Positions 38,300 to 47,506 are shown, counted from the first letter of the stretch. The stretch: DNA of 64,000 nucleotides from Egicoccus halophilus (GCF_004300825.1 NZ_CP036250.1:2536001-2600000), one strand, 5' to 3'. The notes: generated by a model not told the origin, from the letters alone. Numbers and translations are program-made.

Positions 38300-40981
38300 T
38301 CATCGGCGGTGCAGCAGCTTGCGCACCTCCTCGACGATCACCACCGTGGTGGCCACCGCGGCGGCCACCGCCCACGCGCGCGCCGTCAGCGGCACCGTCC
38401 CGACGAACTGGCCGACGACCGGCACCTGGACGGCGAGGACCTGCAGCGCCAGGACCACGGCCAGTGCGACCCACAGGTGCCGGTTGCGCAGGGTGTGGCG
38501 CGAGAAGACGGTGGTCCGCTCGGCGCGGGCGTTGAGGGCGTTGCCGAACTGGAACAGCACGAAGGTGGTGAAGGCCAGCGTGCCCGCGACCGCCTCGTCG
38601 CCCGAGGTCCGCAGGGTCCAGCCGAACACACCGAGCGTGCCGGCGGCCATGACGCCGCCGCTGAGCAGCAACCGGCCGAGCCGCTGCCGGTCGAGGATCT
38701 GTGTCCGACGGTCCCGGGGCGGCCGCCGCATGGTGTCGGGATGCGCCGGGTCGACGCCCAGCGCCAGGGCCGGCGGGCCGTCCATGATCAGGTTCACCCA
38801 CAGCAGTTGCACGGCCGTGAAGACCGTCGGCAGCCCGGCGAGGCGTCCGACGAGGATCGTGAGGATCGCGCCGATGTTGGTCGCGAGCTGGAACCGCACG
38901 AACGCGACGATGTTGTCGTAGATGGCCCGGCCACGCTCGACCGCGGCGACGATGGTGGTGAAGTCGTCGTCGGCGAGGACCACGTCGGCGGCCTGCTTGG
39001 TGACCTCGGTGCCGGCGATGCCCATCGCGACGCCGATGTCGGCCCGCTCGAGCGCCGGCGCGTCGTTCACGCCGTCGCCGGTCATGGCCGTGACGTGGCC
39101 GCGCTGCTGCAGGGCCCGCACGATGCGGACCTTGTGCTCGGGAGCGACCCGGGCGCACACCCCGATGTCCTCGACGCTGGCCTCGAGCTCGTCGTCGTCC
39201 ATCCGGTCGAGCTCGACGCCGGTCACCGTGCGGCCGGGGATGCCGAGCTCGGCGGCGATGGCGGTCGCGGTCGCGGGGTGGTCCCCGGTGATCATCTTCA
39301 CCGCGATACCGGCGCGCTGGGCGGTCGCGACCGCCTCGGCCACACCGGGACGCGGCGGGTCGACGATGCCGACGAGGGAGGCGAACACCAGCTCCTCGAC
39401 CAGCGCCTCGACGTCGGCGTCCGCGTCGAGGGGGACGTCGAGGTGGCGGCTGGCGACCGCGAGGGTGCGCATCCCGCGACCGGCGAGCTCGTCGGTCGCC
39501 GCGAGGATCCGTTCGCGCCAGGCGGCGTCGAGCGACACGATCCCGTTCGGGCCGACCACGGCCCCGCACCGCGGCAGCACCACGTCGGGCGCGCCCTTGA
39601 CGTGCAGCAGGCCGCCGTCCCCGGCGTCGTCGGCGTGGAGGGTCGCCATGTACTTGCGGGCGGCGTCGAAGGGCAGCTCCGCCACGCGGGGACGCGACCG
39701 CAGGACGGCGAGGTCCGCGCCGGCCCGCTCCGCCAGCACCAGCAGGGCCACCTCGGTCGGGTCACCGACGACGACGCCGCCGCGGACGTCGGCGTCGTTG
39801 GCCCGCACCATCGCGTCGAAGCCCACCGTCGCGCCACCGGCGGGCAGCCCCACGAGCCGTCCCCCGCCCGCGACCCCGTCACCCTCGACCGCGAAGCGTT
39901 CACCCGCGTGCCACAGCACGCGTGCGGTCATCTGGTTGCGGGTCAGGGTGCCGGTCTTGTCGGTGCAGACCACGGTCGCCGACCCGAGCGTCTCGACCGA
40001 CGACAGCCGCCGGACGATCGCCCGCCGGCGCGCCATGCCGGCGGTGCCGACCGCGAGCGTGACCGTCACGACCGCCGGCAGCCCTTCGGGCACGGCGGCG
40101 ATGGCCAGCGCGATGGCGTCCATGGCGGCGGCGCCGGGGGCCTCGCCGCGGGCCAGCGACAGCAGCAGCACCGCCACGACGGCGACGCCGGCAATAACGG
40201 CCAGCCGCCGGCCGAGCGCCTCGATCTGCTCCTGCAGCGGCGTCGGGCGCGGTGCGGCCTCGGCCAGCAGGCGGGCCACCTGCCCGACGCGGGTCGCCAT
40301 GCCGGTGGCGGTCACCAGCAGCTCCGCCCGGCCGCGCACCACCGTGGTGTTCGTCCACAGCATGCTGTCGCGGTCGGCGACCGGCGCGTCGGCGTCGACC
40401 GGCGCGACGGCCTTGTCGGCGGCGACCGCCTCACCCGTCAGCGACGACTCGTCGGCGGCGAGTCCGGTGGCGTGCCACAGCCGACCGTCGGCGGGCACGC
40501 GGTCCCCCGCGTCGAGCAGCACAAGGTCGCCGGGCACGACCTCGGTGCCGTCGACCTCCAGCAGCCGTCCGTCGCGGCGGACGCGGGCCCGCGTGGTGAG
40601 CATCGCCGACAGCGCGTCCATGCTGCGCTGGGCACGGCCCTCCTGGACGTAGCCGAGCGTCGCGTTGAGGAGCAGGACGACCCCGACGACGATCGCGTCC
40701 TTGGTCTCCCCGACCAGCGCCGCGAGCCCGGCGGCGACCACGAGGATCAGGATCAGCAGGCTGCGGAACTGGGCGGCGAAGCGGGCCAGTCGCGACGGGC
40801 GCGGCGGGGCGGCGAGACGGTTCGGCCCACTGGCGACGAGCCGCCGGCCGGCCTCGTCGTCGGACAGGCCGGTGGTGGGGTCCACGCCGAGCGCACGGGC
40901 GACGTCGGCCGCGGCGCGCGCGTGCGGCTCGGGGGCCCCGGTGACGGACGGAGAGACGGGCGGGGAGACGGGCGAGGTCAT
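38300..40981 (-). CDS. P2-type cation-transporting ATPase (Ca2+-ATPase-like)
   Basis: Exports cations at the cost of ATP. The 893-residue protein has cytosolic actuator SLTGEAV, membrane motif AAVPEGLP, phosphorylation site DKTGTLT, nucleotide-binding KGAPD, MITGDHPATA and TGDGVNDAP. The M6-type helix VNLIMDGPPALALG keeps Asn and Asp as in Ca2+-ATPases. I infer Ca2+ or Mn2+ but cannot exclude another divalent ion or Na+. ATG 40979-40981 follows a GAAGG that lies within the 3' arm of an inverted repeat, so translation may be structure-controlled. Confidence 0.93.
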   Translation of the reverse strand: MTSPVSPPVSPSVTGAPEPHARAAADVARALGVDPTTGLSDDEAGRRLVASGPNRLAAPPRPSRLARFAAQFRSLLILILVVAAGLAALVGETKDAIVVGVVLLLNATLGYVQEGRAQRSMDALSAMLTTRARVRRDGRLLEVDGTEVVPGDLVLLDAGDRVPADGRLWHATGLAADESSLTGEAVAADKAVAPVDADAPVADRDSMLWTNTTVVRGRAELLVTATGMATRVGQVARLLAEAAPRPTPLQEQIEALGRRLAVIAGVAVVAVLLLSLARGEAPGAAAMDAIALAIAAVPEGLPAVVTVTLAVGTAGMARRRAIVRRLSSVETLGSATVVCTDKTGTLTRNQMTARVLWHAGERFAVEGDGVAGGGRLVGLPAGGATVGFDAMVRANDADVRGGVVVGDPTEVALLVLAERAGADLAVLRSRPRVAELPFDAARKYMATLHADDAGDGGLLHVKGAPDVVLPRCGAVVGPNGIVSLDAAWRERILAATDELAGRGMRTLAVASRHLDVPLDADADVEALVEELVFASLVGIVDPPRPGVAEAVATAQRAGIAVKMITGDHPATATAIAAELGIPGRTVTGVELDRMDDDELEASVEDIGVCARVAPEHKVRIVRALQQRGHVTAMTGDGVNDAPALERADIGVAMGIAGTEVTKQAADVVLADDDFTTIVAAVERGRAIYDNIVAFVRFQLATNIGAILTILVGRLAGLPTVFTAVQLLWVNLIMDGPPALALGVDPAHPDTMRRPPRDRRTQILDRQRLGRLLLSGGVMAAGTLGVFGWTLRTSGDEAVAGTLAFTTFVLFQFGNALNARAERTTVFSRHTLRNRHLWVALAVVLALQVLAVQVPVVGQFVGTVPLTARAWAVAAAVATTVVIVEEVRKLLHRR

Positions 40982-40989
40982 CGTGGAGG

Positions 40990-41026
40990 CCTTCGGCAGG
41001 TGCGGACGCGCAGCGGATGCCGAAGG
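40990..41026 (-). promoter_or_regulatory. Leader hairpin covering the ribosome site of the cation ATPase
   Basis: Arms CCTTCGGCA (40990-40998) and TGCCGAAGG (41018-41026) are exact complements. On the leftward mRNA the 3' arm contains the GAAGG Shine-Dalgarno eight bases before ATG, so the hairpin would occlude it. A cation- or protein-controlled switch is inference. Confidence 0.5.
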
Positions 41027-41240
41027 TCTCCCCCACCCGGTCGAGCCGGGCGCGACACCGGGCCCGTGTGGGCCGTCCTGACGATGCCGACGAGGTCGGG
41101 GTACTCCCCTTCTCCACCGACCGTACGCCCACCGGGTCACGGTTGTCGCGCCGCCCGGGCAGCCCGCGCACGCTCCCCGGCCCCTCGTTCATTGCCCCCG
41201 TCGGGTAGCACCACCGTCGACCGTGCCGTCCCGTCACGCA

Positions 41241-41273
41241 CCTCGATGCGGACCGCCACGGACCGTATCGAGG
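41241..41273. promoter_or_regulatory. Inverted repeat upstream of the winged-helix gene
   Basis: CCTCGATGCGG (41241-41251) pairs with CCGTATCGAGG (41263-41273) at 10 of 11 positions, ending 15 bp before the start codon. Possible operator. Confidence 0.4.
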
Positions 41274-41288
41274 TGGTAGGACGTCGTC

Positions 41289-42401
41289 ATGGACGTCTCC
41301 CGTGCGCGCGTGCTGCGATTCCGGGCCACCCAGCAGGGGCTGGCCGGGGACGGTGCCGGCGTGGGGTCGGAGCCGGGCGACCACGCCGGCGCCGACGCCG
41401 CGGTGCTCGACCTCGGCGTGCAGGACACCGGCGGGCCGGGTGCCGCACGCTGGGCACTGTCGCTGCGCGGCTCGGCGGTCGACGACGACGCGCTCGTACT
41501 GGCCTGGACGCTCCGAGGCGCGCCGCACGCCTACCGTCGCGGGGAGGTCGCCACGGTCGCCGCGGCCACGGCCCCCTACGACGAGGCCGACGCCCGCAAG
41601 CGGATCTTCGACGCTGCTCGGCCGCTGCGCCAGGCCGGCATCCCCGTGCTCGACGCGCTGCGGACGGTCGCCGGGCACCTGCGCGACATCGTCGACGAAC
41701 CCCGTGCGAAGGGCGAGGTCTCCGCCGAACTCACCCGCCGCCTGCCTGCGCCCTACCTTCGGACGTGCCGGCCGTGCCAGGCGGTGCACATTCACGAGCA
41801 GCCGTTCCGGCTCGCGGCGTTGCCGGCCGGGCTCGAACTGGAGCCCGGCACGTCCCCGCCGGTGCTGCGCCGGCTCGAGGGCTGGGAGGGTCCGGCCAGC
41901 GAGGTCCCGGGGCGGCTGGACCCGATCCGTGCCGCGGTCCACCTGCTCGGACCCACCACAGCGCAACTCGTGGCCAGCTACCTCGACGCGCCCGTGCGCA
42001 CCGTGAAGGCACACTGGCCACCGGACACCCTGCCGGTCACCGTCGACGGTGAGCGGCGGGAGATCCTGGAGGCCGACCGGAACCTGCTCGCCGACCCGCC
42101 CGGCGACGACACCGTCCGCCTGCTCGGCGCGTTCGACCCGTGGCTGCAGGCGCGCGATCGCGAGCTGCTCGTCCCGGACGCCGCAGCCCGAAGGGACCTG
42201 TGGCGGGTGCTCGGCCGCCCGGGCGCCCTGCTGATCGGCGCCGAGGCCGTCGGCAGCTGGCGTCCGCGGTCGAGCGGCGCGACGCTGCGGTTGCAGGTGG
42301 TGCGGTGGGACGGTGGCGGGCGGCCGGTCGGGCTCGACGCGGCCGCCGAGGCGCTGGCGGCGCACCGCGGCCAGCGCTTCGGAGGCTATGTCGAGACGTG
42401 A
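41289..42401 (+). CDS. AlkZ-like winged-helix DNA-binding protein
   Basis: A 370-residue protein of the winged-helix HTH_42 family that includes AlkZ/AlkX DNA glycosylases. VLDLGVQDTGG near residue 40 provides the Q-x-D/T-type motif expected at the active site, RGAPHAYRRGEV follows, and the middle section has a wing region (LLGPTTAQLVASYLDAPVRTVKAHWP). By homology it may remove alkylated or cross-linked bases; a role as DNA-binding regulator is also possible. Start ATG 41289. The gene is convergent with the desaturase. Confidence 0.83.
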   Translation: MDVSRARVLRFRATQQGLAGDGAGVGSEPGDHAGADAAVLDLGVQDTGGPGAARWALSLRGSAVDDDALVLAWTLRGAPHAYRRGEVATVAAATAPYDEADARKRIFDAARPLRQAGIPVLDALRTVAGHLRDIVDEPRAKGEVSAELTRRLPAPYLRTCRPCQAVHIHEQPFRLAALPAGLELEPGTSPPVLRRLEGWEGPASEVPGRLDPIRAAVHLLGPTTAQLVASYLDAPVRTVKAHWPPDTLPVTVDGERREILEADRNLLADPPGDDTVRLLGAFDPWLQARDRELLVPDAAARRDLWRVLGRPGALLIGAEAVGSWRPRSSGATLRLQVVRWDGGGRPVGLDAAAEALAAHRGQRFGGYVET

Positions 42402-42414
42402 CCGCCCGGGGTGG

Positions 42415-43569
42415 TCAGGCCGCCGAGGGCACGGCCGCGAGCGGCGCGTCGGCGGCGTCCCGGCCGGCGAGACCGAGGCGCTCGAGGGCGTCGTTGGGCA
42501 ACGACAGGCGGATCACCTTCGCCCAGGCCGACGCGACCTGGCGCGGCAGCGGCCCGGACACGTAGCGCAGCCCATAGCGCTCGAACAGGTCCTGGATCTT
42601 GGGCGAGATCTCCTGGTACCGGTTGCTCGGCATGTCCGGGAACAGGTGGTGCTCGATCTGGTAGGACAGGTTGCCGGTCAGGATGTGCAGCAGCGGCCCA
42701 CCGCTGATGTTGGCGGCACCGAGCATCTGGCGCAGGTACCACTCGCCGCGGGTCTCGCCCTCGATCGAGGTCTTCTCGAACGTCTCGACGCCTTCGGGGA
42801 AGTGACCGCACATGATGACCGAGTGGGTCCACAGGTTGCGCGCGAGGTTGGCGGTCAGGTTCGCCGCGACGGTCGTGACGGCCGCGGGACCAGACAGCAG
42901 CGGATGGACGACGTAGTCGCGCACGAAGTGTCGGCGGACCTTGCGCAACACCTTCTTGGCCTGGGTGCGGAACTCGGCTGCGTCCTTGCGCCCCTTGAGG
43001 TACTTGCCGACCTCGAGGTCATAGGCGGCGATGCCGTACTGGAAGATGCAGGCGTTGACGAGGTTCCACAGCGGCTGCGCGAGGTAGAACGGGCTCCAGG
43101 GCTGGTCCTCGTCGACCCGCATGATGCCGTAGCCGAGGTCGTTGTCCCGTCCGATCACGTTGGTGTAGGTGTGGTGCAGCTCGTTGTGTGAGTGCTTCCA
43201 CATCTCCGCCGGCGCGACGTTGTCCCACTCCCAGGTGGTCGAGTGGATCTTCGGGTCACGCATCCAGTCCCACTGGCCGTGCATGACGTTGTGGCCGATC
43301 TCCATGTTCTCGAGGATCTTCGCCAGCGACAGCCCGGCGGTGCCGGCCAGCCACGCCGGCGGGAACAGCGAGAACAGCAGCACGGCCCGACTGCCGAGCT
43401 CGAGGGTGCGCTGCACCTCGATGACCTTGCGGATGTAGGCCGCGTCGCGCTCGCCCCGGCTGTCCATCACGTTGGCGCGGATCGCGTCGAGCTCCCGGCC
43501 CAGCGCCTCGATGTCCTCCTCGCTCAGGTGGGCGGTCGGGTCGACGGGCTTGCGTTGCAGGGTGGTCAT
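42415..43569 (-). CDS. Membrane fatty acid desaturase (DesA3-like)
   Basis: Introduces a double bond into acyl-CoA or lipid acyl chains. The 384-residue integral membrane protein has three histidine boxes: HNVMHGQWDW, HSHNELHHTY and QIEHHLFP, forming the di-iron site. Their HxxxH, HxxHH and HxxHH spacings fit front-end/DesA3-type desaturases. The start is ATG 43567-43569 after GAGGAGTTCCC; the upstream in-frame extension is Arg/Ser-rich and unlike the family. The gene follows its ferredoxin reductase by 118 bp, so the two are a functional pair. Confidence 0.94.
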   Translation of the reverse strand: MTTLQRKPVDPTAHLSEEDIEALGRELDAIRANVMDSRGERDAAYIRKVIEVQRTLELGSRAVLLFSLFPPAWLAGTAGLSLAKILENMEIGHNVMHGQWDWMRDPKIHSTTWEWDNVAPAEMWKHSHNELHHTYTNVIGRDNDLGYGIMRVDEDQPWSPFYLAQPLWNLVNACIFQYGIAAYDLEVGKYLKGRKDAAEFRTQAKKVLRKVRRHFVRDYVVHPLLSGPAAVTTVAANLTANLARNLWTHSVIMCGHFPEGVETFEKTSIEGETRGEWYLRQMLGAANISGGPLLHILTGNLSYQIEHHLFPDMPSNRYQEISPKIQDLFERYGLRYVSGPLPRQVASAWAKVIRLSLPNDALERLGLAGRDAADAPLAAVPSAA

Positions 43570-43687
43570 GGGAACTCCTCGGTGGCGTGCGCGCCGGACG
43601 CGGCGGTGCGGGCGTCGGCAGGTGGATCGGTGCGGGTGGGGCGTGCGGGCGGTCTGGGACGACGGGTCGGATCGGGACGCGCGGGCG

Positions 43688-44782
43688 TCAGAGGTCGAAG
43701 CTGCAGGTGGCCGCGGCGGCGTTGACGCAGGTCTGCACCATGGGGGGCTCGTCACCGGCGGTCGTGACGGTCAGCTCGCCGGTGCGCAGGTCCCGCACGG
43801 CGCCCTCGCGCAGCGGCACGACACAGCCGAAGCAGATGCCCATCCGACAACCGGAGGGCATCAGGACCCCGGCGGCCTCGCCGGCCTCGAGCAGTGGGGT
43901 CGCACCGTCGGCCTCGACGTCCTGCCCGCTGCGCCGGAAGTGCACCGTGCCGCCCTCACCGGTGACGACGGTGCCGGGACGGAAACGCTCGAGGTGCAGG
44001 CGCTCGGGGATACCAGCAGCGTCCCAGTGTTCCTCGAGGACGTCGAGGAGCGCACCGGGGCCGCACGCCCAGGTCTCGCGCTCGTGCAGGTCCGGCACGA
44101 GCCGGGTCAGGCCAGCCGGGTCGAGGCGACCCTCGCGGCGGGTGACGTGCTCGACCAACCGCAACCGGCCGGCCGCCGCCATCGCCCGCAGCTCGCCACC
44201 GAAGATGGCCCGCTCCGGTGTCGAGGTCGCGTGCACCACCACGACGTCGTCGAGGTCGTCGAGGCGGCTGCGCAGGATGCCCATGACCGGCGTGATGCCG
44301 CTGCCGGCCGTGACGAACAGCGTCCGCGGTGGGGTGACGGACGGCAGGACGAACTCGCCGGTGGCGAGCTCGAGCTGGACCACCGTGCCGGGGCGGGTCC
44401 GCCGCACGAGGTGATTGCTGACCACGCCGTCGGGAACGGTCTCGACCGTGACACTGATGCAGCCGTCGTCGCGGTCGGGCGGCGAGGTCAGTGAGTAGGT
44501 CCGCCAGTGCCGCACGCCCTCGACGTCCACGCCGAGGCGGACGTACTGGCCCGGGACGTGGGGGCGCCAGCCGCGCCCGGGACGCAGCACCACGGTGGCG
44601 GCGTCGCGGGTCTCGGGGTCGACGGACACGACCCGGGCCCGCAACCCCAGCGCGGGGTGCAGCCGGTCGAAGAGCTCGAGGTAGTCGGCCGGAGCCAACG
44701 GCGTGGCCGCGACCTGGACGACCCGTGACGCGGCACGGGTCAGGCGGTCGGTGAACGACGGCATGGTGGTGGGACGCAACAT
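43688..44782 (-). CDS. Ferredoxin reductase partner of the desaturase
   Basis: Supplies electrons to the desaturase. Of 364 residues, the FAD/NAD(P)H reductase part comes first (YVRLGV, RTYSLTSPP for FAD, GSGITPVMGI for nucleotide), then a plant-type 2Fe-2S ferredoxin domain with cysteines in GCRMGICFGC and TCVN. The architecture matches mycobacterial Rv3230c, known to serve DesA3. ATG 44780-44782 follows GAGG. Upstream of the desaturase on the same strand; divergent from a PucR regulator. Confidence 0.93.
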   Translation of the reverse strand: MLRPTTMPSFTDRLTRAASRVVQVAATPLAPADYLELFDRLHPALGLRARVVSVDPETRDAATVVLRPGRGWRPHVPGQYVRLGVDVEGVRHWRTYSLTSPPDRDDGCISVTVETVPDGVVSNHLVRRTRPGTVVQLELATGEFVLPSVTPPRTLFVTAGSGITPVMGILRSRLDDLDDVVVVHATSTPERAIFGGELRAMAAAGRLRLVEHVTRREGRLDPAGLTRLVPDLHERETWACGPGALLDVLEEHWDAAGIPERLHLERFRPGTVVTGEGGTVHFRRSGQDVEADGATPLLEAGEAAGVLMPSGCRMGICFGCVVPLREGAVRDLRTGELTVTTAGDEPPMVQTCVNAAAATCSFDL

Positions 44783-44893
44783 GTCACCAGCCTCTCACTC
44801 CCACCGGTCAACGTCCTGTGCTATGAAGGTGGAACCCGTGCCGAAGTTTGTTCGCAGAGGCGCAAGGACGGGGTCGTTCGGGAGATCCTCACC

Positions 44894-46105
44894 GTGGTTG
44901 GAACTACTCGCGGGACACCTGCCGTCGGTGACCCCGTCCTGCCGCCGGTGGTCGTCGAGGATCTTCGGGCGCAGCTGCCCGAGATCGCCGCGCGCACCGT
45001 CGAGGCGATCACCGCCGAGGTGCCCGAGTACACCGGCTCGCTGGACGCGGAGATGCGGGCCACGATCGCCCGGGCCGTCGAGGACGCCCTCGCGACGTTC
45101 CTGCGTCTGGTCGCCCGGCCCGAACCGGTGGGCGGCACCAGCCCGCTGGAGGCGGCCACCGAAGGGGCCTACCGGCTGGGTCGTGGCGAGGCGCGCTCGG
45201 GACGGACCATGGACGCGCTGCTGGCCGCCTACCGGGTCGGCGCCCGCTCGGCTTGGCAGCAGATGTCGGACACGGCCGTGGCCAGTGGCGTGCCGGCCAG
45301 CGACGTGGCCCACTTCGCCGCGCTGGTGTTCGCCTACATCGACGCCCTGTCCGCCTCGAGCCTGGCCGGCCACGCCGACGAACTCGCCTCCACCGGTCGT
45401 CGCCGTGAGCAGTACCGCGAACAGCTCGCCCGCACGCTGGTGTCGGGCGCCTCCATCGAGACGCTGCGCGAACTGGCGGAGCGGGCCGCCTGGCCGCCCC
45501 CGGAGACCCTGACCGCGCTGCTGGTCCCGGCGGCCCGGGTGCACGAGGTGCTGGGGCGGCTGGCCCCCGACACGCTGAACCTGCCGGGTGACGCGATCGA
45601 GCTGCGCACCGACGTGCCGCTGCACGTCCTGCTGGTCCCCGACGCGGCGCGACGGCGCACCCAGCTGCTCGACGTCTTGGCCTCGACCTCGGCGGTGGTG
45701 GGCCCGGCGCGGCCGTGGACGCGGGCGGCCGACTCCCTGCGGCTGGCGGTCCGGGCACGGGCGCTGCTCGGCCCGCCGGCCGGGGCGCCGCTCGACAGCG
45801 TCGACCACCTCGCCGCCCTCGCCGTCGGCGCCGATCTCGACGCGCTCGCGGACCTGCGTCGCCGCGTGCTGGCGCCGTTCGCCGACCTGCCGGCCGACAC
45901 GGCCGAGCGTCTGGTCGACACGCTGCGCGCCTGGGTGCTGCACCAGGGCCGCCGCAGCGCGGTGGCCGCCGACCTGCACGTGCACCCGCAGACGGTCCGC
46001 TACCGCATGACGCAGGTCCGCGAACGCCTCGGCGACCAGCTCGAGGACCCCACGTTCGTGCAGGACCTCGTCGTGGCGCTCACGGTCGCCCCGCCCACCG
46101 CCTGA
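44894..46105 (+). CDS. PucR-family transcriptional regulator
   Basis: A 403-residue regulator. The N-terminal half (RsbRD/GGDEF-like region, with ATEGAYRLGRGEARSGRTMDALLAAYRVGAR) leads to a C-terminal PucR helix-turn-helix: LVDTLRAWVLHQGRRSAVAADLHVHPQTVRYRMTQV. Such proteins commonly sit beside desaturase/ferredoxin reductase pairs in actinobacteria, so fatty-acid control is likely but not proven. GTG 44894 follows GGGAG. The 111-bp spacer to the reductase gene contains both promoters. Confidence 0.9.
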   Translation: MVGTTRGTPAVGDPVLPPVVVEDLRAQLPEIAARTVEAITAEVPEYTGSLDAEMRATIARAVEDALATFLRLVARPEPVGGTSPLEAATEGAYRLGRGEARSGRTMDALLAAYRVGARSAWQQMSDTAVASGVPASDVAHFAALVFAYIDALSASSLAGHADELASTGRRREQYREQLARTLVSGASIETLRELAERAAWPPPETLTALLVPAARVHEVLGRLAPDTLNLPGDAIELRTDVPLHVLLVPDAARRRTQLLDVLASTSAVVGPARPWTRAADSLRLAVRARALLGPPAGAPLDSVDHLAALAVGADLDALADLRRRVLAPFADLPADTAERLVDTLRAWVLHQGRRSAVAADLHVHPQTVRYRMTQVRERLGDQLEDPTFVQDLVVALTVAPPTA

Positions 46106-46127
46106 AGCCGCCGGCCGACGGGGCCGC

Positions 46128-46152
46128 CGCTCGCGGTAGCGAGCCGCGAGCG
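46128..46152. terminator. Bidirectional hairpin terminator
   Basis: Perfect 9-bp stem CGCTCGCGG (46128-46136) with 46144-46152, seven-base loop, directly abutting the stop of the leftward DUF2237 gene and 22 bp after the PucR stop. Confidence 0.6.
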
Positions 46153-46557
46153 TCAGCCGCCGAGCATCCCAGGGTCGTCGGGGACGTCCACGGCGTGCTG
46201 GCGCAGCACCGCCAGCGGCACGACGTCGAGCACCCGTTCGTTGGTGGCGGCCAACACGACCGGGGCGGCCGCGCCGTCGCGGTGGGCGAGCAGCCAGTTG
46301 GGCGCGGTCACGCACCACCGGTCCCCCGGTGTCAGGCCCGGGAAGCGGAACTGCGGCCGCGGAGTGGTCAGGTCGTTGCCGATACGGCGCTGGTGGGCGA
46401 GGAACTCGGCCGACATCACGGCGCAGATCGTGTGGCTGCCGCGGTCGTCGGGCCCCGTGCGGCAGGACCCGTCGCGGAACCAGCCGGTCAGCGGGTCGAG
46501 GCTGCAGCCCTCGAGCCGACCACCGAGGACGTTGCGTTCGCTCCCGGGTGTGCTCAC
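46153..46557 (-). CDS. DUF2237-family protein
   Basis: A 134-residue protein matching the DUF2237 family: RNVLGGRLEGCSLDPLTGWFRDG, GSHTICAVMSAEFL, GNDLTTPRPQFRFPGL and GDRWCVTAPNWL. Conserved Cys residues (GCS, SCRTG, ICAV, WCV) suggest metal binding or redox chemistry, but the function is unknown. Its GTG start overlaps the upstream hydrolase stop (GTGA, 46554-46557), so the two genes are co-translated. Confidence 0.88.
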   Translation of the reverse strand: MSTPGSERNVLGGRLEGCSLDPLTGWFRDGSCRTGPDDRGSHTICAVMSAEFLAHQRRIGNDLTTPRPQFRFPGLTPGDRWCVTAPNWLLAHRDGAAAPVVLAATNERVLDVVPLAVLRQHAVDVPDDPGMLGG

Positions 46558-47387
46558 GGGGCCGCCTCCGGTGACGGCGCGCCGTCGGACGCCTCGGTGA
46601 GCAGCGAACGGATCGCGGCGGTGACCGCCTCGGGCTGCTCGATGGTGCTGCTGTGCCCGGCTGCGGGGATCCGGACCAGCCGCGCACCGGGGATCCGATC
46701 GACCATCCGCTGCGCCTTGGCCGGGGTGGTCGCCACGTCCTCGTCGCCGACGACGACCACCGTCGGTGCCTCGATGTGGGCCAGTTGATCGGCGAAGCTC
46801 GGCCGTTGCAGCACGCCGTTGACCGATTTCGTGACGCTCTTCGCGTTGCTCTCGAGGATGCCCCGCCAGCGGTCACGTTCGGCCGCCCGGTCCGGATCGT
46901 CCAGGAACGTCCGCCCGAACATGATCGGCAGGACCCGCGACGAGACCGCACGGGCCCCGGCCAGGCGCACCACCAGGTTGAGTGCCTTGTAGCGCGGGAC
47001 ATTGGGGCGCGGCTCGGGGTCGGCCGAGGTCTCGATCAGGCACAGCGAGCGCACGAGGTCGGGACGCCACACGGCCAGACGCATGCCGACGAAGCCGCCC
47101 ATCGACAGCCCGACCACGTGCACCGGGCCGACGCCCAACGCTTCCACGAGCGCGATGGCGTCGGCGGCCAGCAGGTCGGTCGGGATGGTGGCCTCGCTCG
47201 GCACGGCGCTGCGGCCCTGGCCGCGGTGGTCGTAGGCGATGCACCGGTAGTCCGCGCGCAGGGCCGCGACCTGCGGCTCGAACAGGCGGCGGTCCCACAG
47301 CAGTCCATGGCTGAACAGGATCGTCTCCGGCCCGGTGCCGACGTCCTCGTAGTACAGCCGGGTCCCGTTCACCGCGATCGTCGGCAC
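46554..47387 (-). CDS. Alpha/beta hydrolase
   Basis: A 277-residue serine hydrolase like 3-oxoadipate enol-lactonases and related esterases. Nucleophile Ser lies in GLSMGG, the Asp is in VVGDEDVATTP, and the His is in AGHSSTIEQPEAV. HGLLWDRRLFEPQ forms the oxyanion region. GTG 47387, with GGAGGAGG just upstream, is preferred over an ATG 9 codons further back. Protocatechuate-pathway genes are absent, so a different ester or lactone substrate is likely. Confidence 0.88.
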   Translation of the reverse strand: MPTIAVNGTRLYYEDVGTGPETILFSHGLLWDRRLFEPQVAALRADYRCIAYDHRGQGRSAVPSEATIPTDLLAADAIALVEALGVGPVHVVGLSMGGFVGMRLAVWRPDLVRSLCLIETSADPEPRPNVPRYKALNLVVRLAGARAVSSRVLPIMFGRTFLDDPDRAAERDRWRGILESNAKSVTKSVNGVLQRPSFADQLAHIEAPTVVVVGDEDVATTPAKAQRMVDRIPGARLVRIPAAGHSSTIEQPEAVTAAIRSLLTEASDGAPSPEAAP

Positions 47388-47480
47388 GCCGCCTCCTCCG
47401 TCCGGACGGGGCATGCTGCCATGCCCGTGCGACGGACGCCCCGACCCGGCGGACGGGCCTCGTCGGCATGGCGGACGACC

Positions 47481-47506
47481 GTCGTCGGTGAACGGACACC
47501 GACGAC
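47481..47506. promoter_or_regulatory. Perfect inverted repeat between hydrolase and Pit genes
   Basis: GTCGTCGGTG-AACGGA-CACCGACGAC, exact 10-bp arms. Possible operator for either divergent gene. Confidence 0.45.

Larger units (their letters stand above)
40982..41288. other. Divergent spacer with two inverted repeats
   Basis: 307 bp between the cation-ATPase start and the winged-helix protein start. Two repeats lie close to the two start codons (40990-41026 and 41241-41273). No gene is seen. Confidence 0.6.
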
